Assembly (NCBI GenBank): GCA_023053575.1 | Contig: JAKZAP010000004.1 | Coordinates: 3,453,572-3,517,571 of the forward strand | Direction: 5' to 3' | Source: Branchinecta lynchi | Lineage: Eukaryota; Arthropoda; Branchiopoda; Anostraca; Branchinectidae | Length of the DNA: 64,000 nt | Shown: positions 63,578-64,000 of the stretch, piece after piece | Layout: each line of letters opens with the position of its first letter | Numbering within the stretch: the stretch's first letter is position 1 | Program-made: the position numbers and the translations under genes | The notes under the pieces: generated by a model | Databases searched by the model: none | What the model was told of the DNA's origin: nothing | The model's input: the letters and a program-made list of their open reading frames with translations, nothing else

Positions 63578-64000
63578 AGAAATTCAACAATAATTATAAT
63601 TAGTTTCACTGGCTGACCTACAGCCCAACGAAATTTGTAACAGAACGTCTTAGATGTCTTTTGTTGTTTGGAGACGGGAGTTCATTTGGGTACTTTTTGG
63701 GACTTGTCGCGTTGTGGCCTGTCTCGGAGGGGTGAGTAGGGATCGAGGAGGATGGGACGTAATCGGGGAGCAGACAGGGTCATGGTACCGAGCTGAAGTC
63801 ACAGGAGGTTTCTTCTCCCGTCCAGAAGTTGAACACGGTTGGAGCTAGGACGATGAGTCTTTCATATACGTTTACATTCCACATCCTGGTGGTCTGTTGC
63901 ACTGACTTCCTACCTCTACTCCGTAACGTTGAAAACTTATATTAAAATATTAAATGTTCATATTTAACGTCACCCCACTAACTTATGTTCGTACTCTTCT
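63578..64000. other. Window end, no feature recognised
   Basis: No gene or repeat family that I can support. Confidence 0.4.

Overview
This is eukaryotic, most likely arthropod (ecdysozoan), genomic DNA. Four short spliced exons on the + strand (1008-1252, 27258-27478, 41574-41783, 57921-58053) join in frame. They encode a fibronectin type III (FN3) domain, a cysteine-rich DB-type module and the start of another FN3 domain, the architecture of the Ig/FN3/DB-module surface proteins of nematodes and arthropods. Introns are 14-26 kb and packed with transposon debris: MITEs (several hAT-like with 8-bp target duplications, one TA-flanked), foldback elements, LINE 3' ends, a tRNA-derived SINE and long tandem repeats. 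The species cannot be fixed from the sequence.

The centrepiece is a complete Polinton/Maverick element (11254-25517, 14,264 bp) inside the first intron, flanked by the 6-bp duplication CAAGGT. Its 577/578-bp terminal inverted repeats differ at about two positions, so it looks young. From right to left on the minus strand it carries protein-primed DNA polymerase B, packaging ATPase, a fibre-like protein, a pX-like core protein, adenain-type protease, a zinc-ribbon ORF plus integrase, a 274-aa conserved-type protein, minor capsid, a small pVI-like protein and major capsid. Each inverted repeat holds a 102-aa gene transcribed outward. The right part carries a membrane-protein gene (+) and a 255-aa gene (-).

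The regulatory layout is the most interesting part. Eleven element genes begin with TAAATG, and most have an ATAAAA/ATAATT block 20-21 nt before the ATG, often overlapping the previous stop codon. The integrase and protease ORFs lack this block. The integrase ORF also has no usable ATG before its catalytic core. Each lies in the -1 frame of the preceding ORF, with a slippery heptamer (T TTA AAA; A AAA AAC) in the overlap. This suggests zinc-ribbon-integrase and core-protease fusions made by -1 frameshifting, or homopolymer indels that mimic it. The 255-aa gene also lacks the block and instead has an upstream TATA box with two near-perfect heat-shock elements, suggesting stress-linked host-type control. 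Between polymerase and ATPase lies an array of 13 short palindromes with an exact 21-bp period, two DNA helical turns.

The rest of the window (1-11 kb and 25.5-64 kb) contains no intact gene that I can support apart from the four exons.
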